From positions 1 through 14,682 of the forward strand of contig CAIMVB010000154.1 in NCBI GenBank assembly GCA_903844785.1: a stretch of 14,682 nt of DNA, in the 5' to 3' direction. The notes under the pieces are model-generated. The model saw nothing but the letters and a program-made list of their open reading frames with translations. It did not search any database and was not told the origin of the DNA. This DNA is from an uncultured Rhodospirillales bacterium. GTDB taxonomy: Bacteria > Pseudomonadota > Alphaproteobacteria > Acetobacterales > Acetobacteraceae. The position numbers and the translations under genes are program-made. Positions within the stretch are counted from its first letter, which is position 1, and every line of letters begins with the position of its first letter. Positions 13,230 through 14,682 of this stretch are shown here, one piece after another.

Positions 13230-14630
13230 TCACACCGCCGCGATGCTCTCCCGCCGCAATTCCACCGAAAGCGCATCCAAGGAACGCTCAACACGGTCAA
13301 GCATTTCCGTCACCTCATCCTTGGTGATCACCAGCGGCGGGGAGAAGCCGATGCTGTCATTCATCATGGCGCGCAGGATCACGCCCTGTTCTTCGCCATG
13401 CTTTACCAAACGCGGCCCGATCTTGCGCGCGGGGTCGAAGTTCTTTTTGGCGGCTTTGTCTTCCACCAATTCAATCGCGCCCACCATGCCAACGCCGCGC
13501 ACTTCACCCACCATCGGGTGATTGGCGAAGCGGCGCTGCAATTCGGCTTGCAGATGCGGGCCCACTGATTTCACATGGCCGATCAGGTCGATCTCATCAT
13601 AAATCTTGAGCGTTTCAATCGCGACGGCGGCGGCCACCGGATGCCCGGAATAGGTGAAGCCATGGCCCCAAGTGCCGACAGCGGAAGAACCCTCCACAAT
13701 GCCCTGGAACACACGTTCATTCACCATCACGGCTGAGATCGGCAGATAGGAAGATGAAAGTGCCTTGGCGCAAACCAGAATATCCGGCGTGATGCCAAAG
13801 GTCTGGCAGCCCCAGTAATTGCCAGTGCGCCCAAAGCCGCAAATCACCTCATCGGCCACGAAAAGCACGTCATGCTTTTTCAAAACGGCCTGGATTTTCT
13901 CGAAATAGGTGCGCGGCGGCACAATGACGCCGCCGGCACCCATGGTCGGTTCCGCCCAGAAAGCGGCCACCGTCTCTGGCCCTTCCTGGATGATGTAATC
14001 ATCCAATTCCTGCGCCAAGCGCGTTGCGAAATCTTCTTCCGATTCGCCCGGCTTCGCATTGTGGTAGTGGTGCGGCGTGCCAACGTGATGGAAGCGCCCG
14101 CCCGCGATGGGTGCATCAAACAGCTTGTGATTAGCCGGCAAGCCGGTCAGTGAAGCGGCCGCCAGCGTAATGCCGTGATAGCCCTTCAAGCGCGCAATCA
14201 GCTTTTTCTTCTCAGGCCGGCCAAGCGCATTATTCATGTACCATATCATCTTGATCGCGCTGTCATTCGCCTCAGAACCCGAATTGGCGAAGAACACTTT
14301 GCTCATCGGCACCGGCGCGCGTTCGATCAGCATTTCCGCCAGATCAATCATCGGCTCATGCGATTTCGCCGTGAAGGAATGATAGAAGGGAAGCTTCCGC
14401 ATCTGGTTGGCCGCGGCCTGCACCAGGCGTTCATTGTCAAAGCCGAGCGATGTGCACCATAGCCCCGCCATGGCTTCGATGTATTCCTTGCCCTGTTCGT
14501 CAAAAATACGCACGCCCTTGCCGCGGCTGATCACCAGCGGGCCATTCACCTGATGCGCCTTGGCATCGGTATAGGGGTGCAGCACATTGGCAATGTCGCG
14601 TACGGCATTGGAATTGCGGGGCGGGGTCAT
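13230..14630 (-). CDS. PLP-dependent class III aminotransferase (omega-transaminase type)
   Basis: This 466-aa fold-type I PLP enzyme transfers an amino group from a terminal amine or omega-amino acid to a keto acid such as pyruvate. The N-terminal LHPYTD (17-22) and AMAGLWCTSLGF (53-64, with W58) are typical of the omega-transaminase/putrescine-pyruvate branch. NSGSEANDSAIKM (116-128) binds the PLP phosphate, YHG at 151-153 stacks on the ring, FVADEVICGFGRTG holds the ring-nitrogen aspartate D260, and VCAKALSSSYLPISAV carries the Schiff-base lysine K289. TYSGHP at 326-331 closes the phosphate site. AAGGAAG lies about eight bases upstream of the ATG. Candidate substrates are putrescine, beta-alanine, taurine or aromatic amines; sequence alone does not decide. 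It ends at a strong terminator and seems to be transcribed alone or as the last gene of a unit starting outside the window. Confidence 0.93.
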   Translation of the reverse strand: MTPPRNSNAVRDIANVLHPYTDAKAHQVNGPLVISRGKGVRIFDEQGKEYIEAMAGLWCTSLGFDNERLVQAAANQMRKLPFYHSFTAKSHEPMIDLAEMLIERAPVPMSKVFFANSGSEANDSAIKMIWYMNNALGRPEKKKLIARLKGYHGITLAAASLTGLPANHKLFDAPIAGGRFHHVGTPHHYHNAKPGESEEDFATRLAQELDDYIIQEGPETVAAFWAEPTMGAGGVIVPPRTYFEKIQAVLKKHDVLFVADEVICGFGRTGNYWGCQTFGITPDILVCAKALSSSYLPISAVMVNERVFQGIVEGSSAVGTWGHGFTYSGHPVAAAVAIETLKIYDEIDLIGHVKSVGPHLQAELQRRFANHPMVGEVRGVGMVGAIELVEDKAAKKNFDPARKIGPRLVKHGEEQGVILRAMMNDSIGFSPPLVITKDEVTEMLDRVERSLDALSVELRRESIAAV

Positions 14631-14666
14631 GTTTTGGCTTCCTTAAACCTGGTCAGAGCCCCGATT

Positions 14667-14678
14667 AAGGCATGCCTT
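14667..14678. promoter_or_regulatory. 12-bp palindrome upstream of the aminotransferase
   Basis: AAGGCATGCCTT is a perfect palindrome 36 bases before the aminotransferase start codon, near the window edge. It may be an operator, but the region further upstream is not visible, so it could also lie within a neighbouring gene. Confidence 0.25.
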
Positions 14679-14682
14679 GGCC

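Overview
The window is a G+C-rich, densely packed stretch of bacterial chromosome. The gene order tsaE-amgK-murU-addB-addA, the alphaproteobacterial form of AddB, and a polyprenyl diphosphate synthase divergent from a DUF2007/methyltransferase pair all point to an alphaproteobacterium. Rhodospirillales, perhaps Acetobacteraceae, is the best guess; this is inferred from protein character and was not tested against a database. I found no mobile element, CRISPR array, tRNA or rRNA, and no gene-free stretch longer than about 170 bases.

Left part (1-5240, all minus strand, read right to left): a tightly coupled operon of tsaE (tRNA t6A ATPase), an anomeric sugar kinase of the AmgK type, a MurU-type nucleotidyltransferase, addB, and the first codons of addA, which runs out of the window. 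Three of the four junctions are ATGA stop/start overlaps; the fourth (murU/addB) has a 10-base gap and a TTG start. The operon joins tRNA modification, peptidoglycan sugar recycling and double-strand break repair.

Middle part (5241-9521): divergent from tsaE is a thioredoxin-reductase-like ferredoxin-NADP+ reductase, followed by an SCO1/SenC copper chaperone and a small uncharacterised helical protein of 93 aa. These plus-strand genes converge on a minus-strand pair, DUF2007 and a TrmN6-like methyltransferase (GTGA overlap). Divergent from that pair is a long-chain polyprenyl diphosphate synthase, probably for the ubiquinone side chain.

Right part (9522-14682): an exported Ntn hydrolase of the penicillin V acylase/bile salt hydrolase type (minus), an O-antigen ligase-like membrane protein (minus), a second and different Ntn hydrolase resembling NAAA/acid ceramidase (plus), and a class III aminotransferase (minus). 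A clear Rho-independent terminator lies between the last two. These look like separate single-gene units.

Most of the window is ordinary chromosomal housekeeping. The points most worth a second look are the cytoplasmic NAAA-like Ntn hydrolase with a predicted self-cleavage cysteine, the small 93-aa protein with two inverted repeats upstream, the 12-bp palindrome over the predicted -35 box of the ferredoxin reductase, and a structured leader in front of the O-antigen ligase gene. I did not see convincing evidence of a wholly new multi-gene system.
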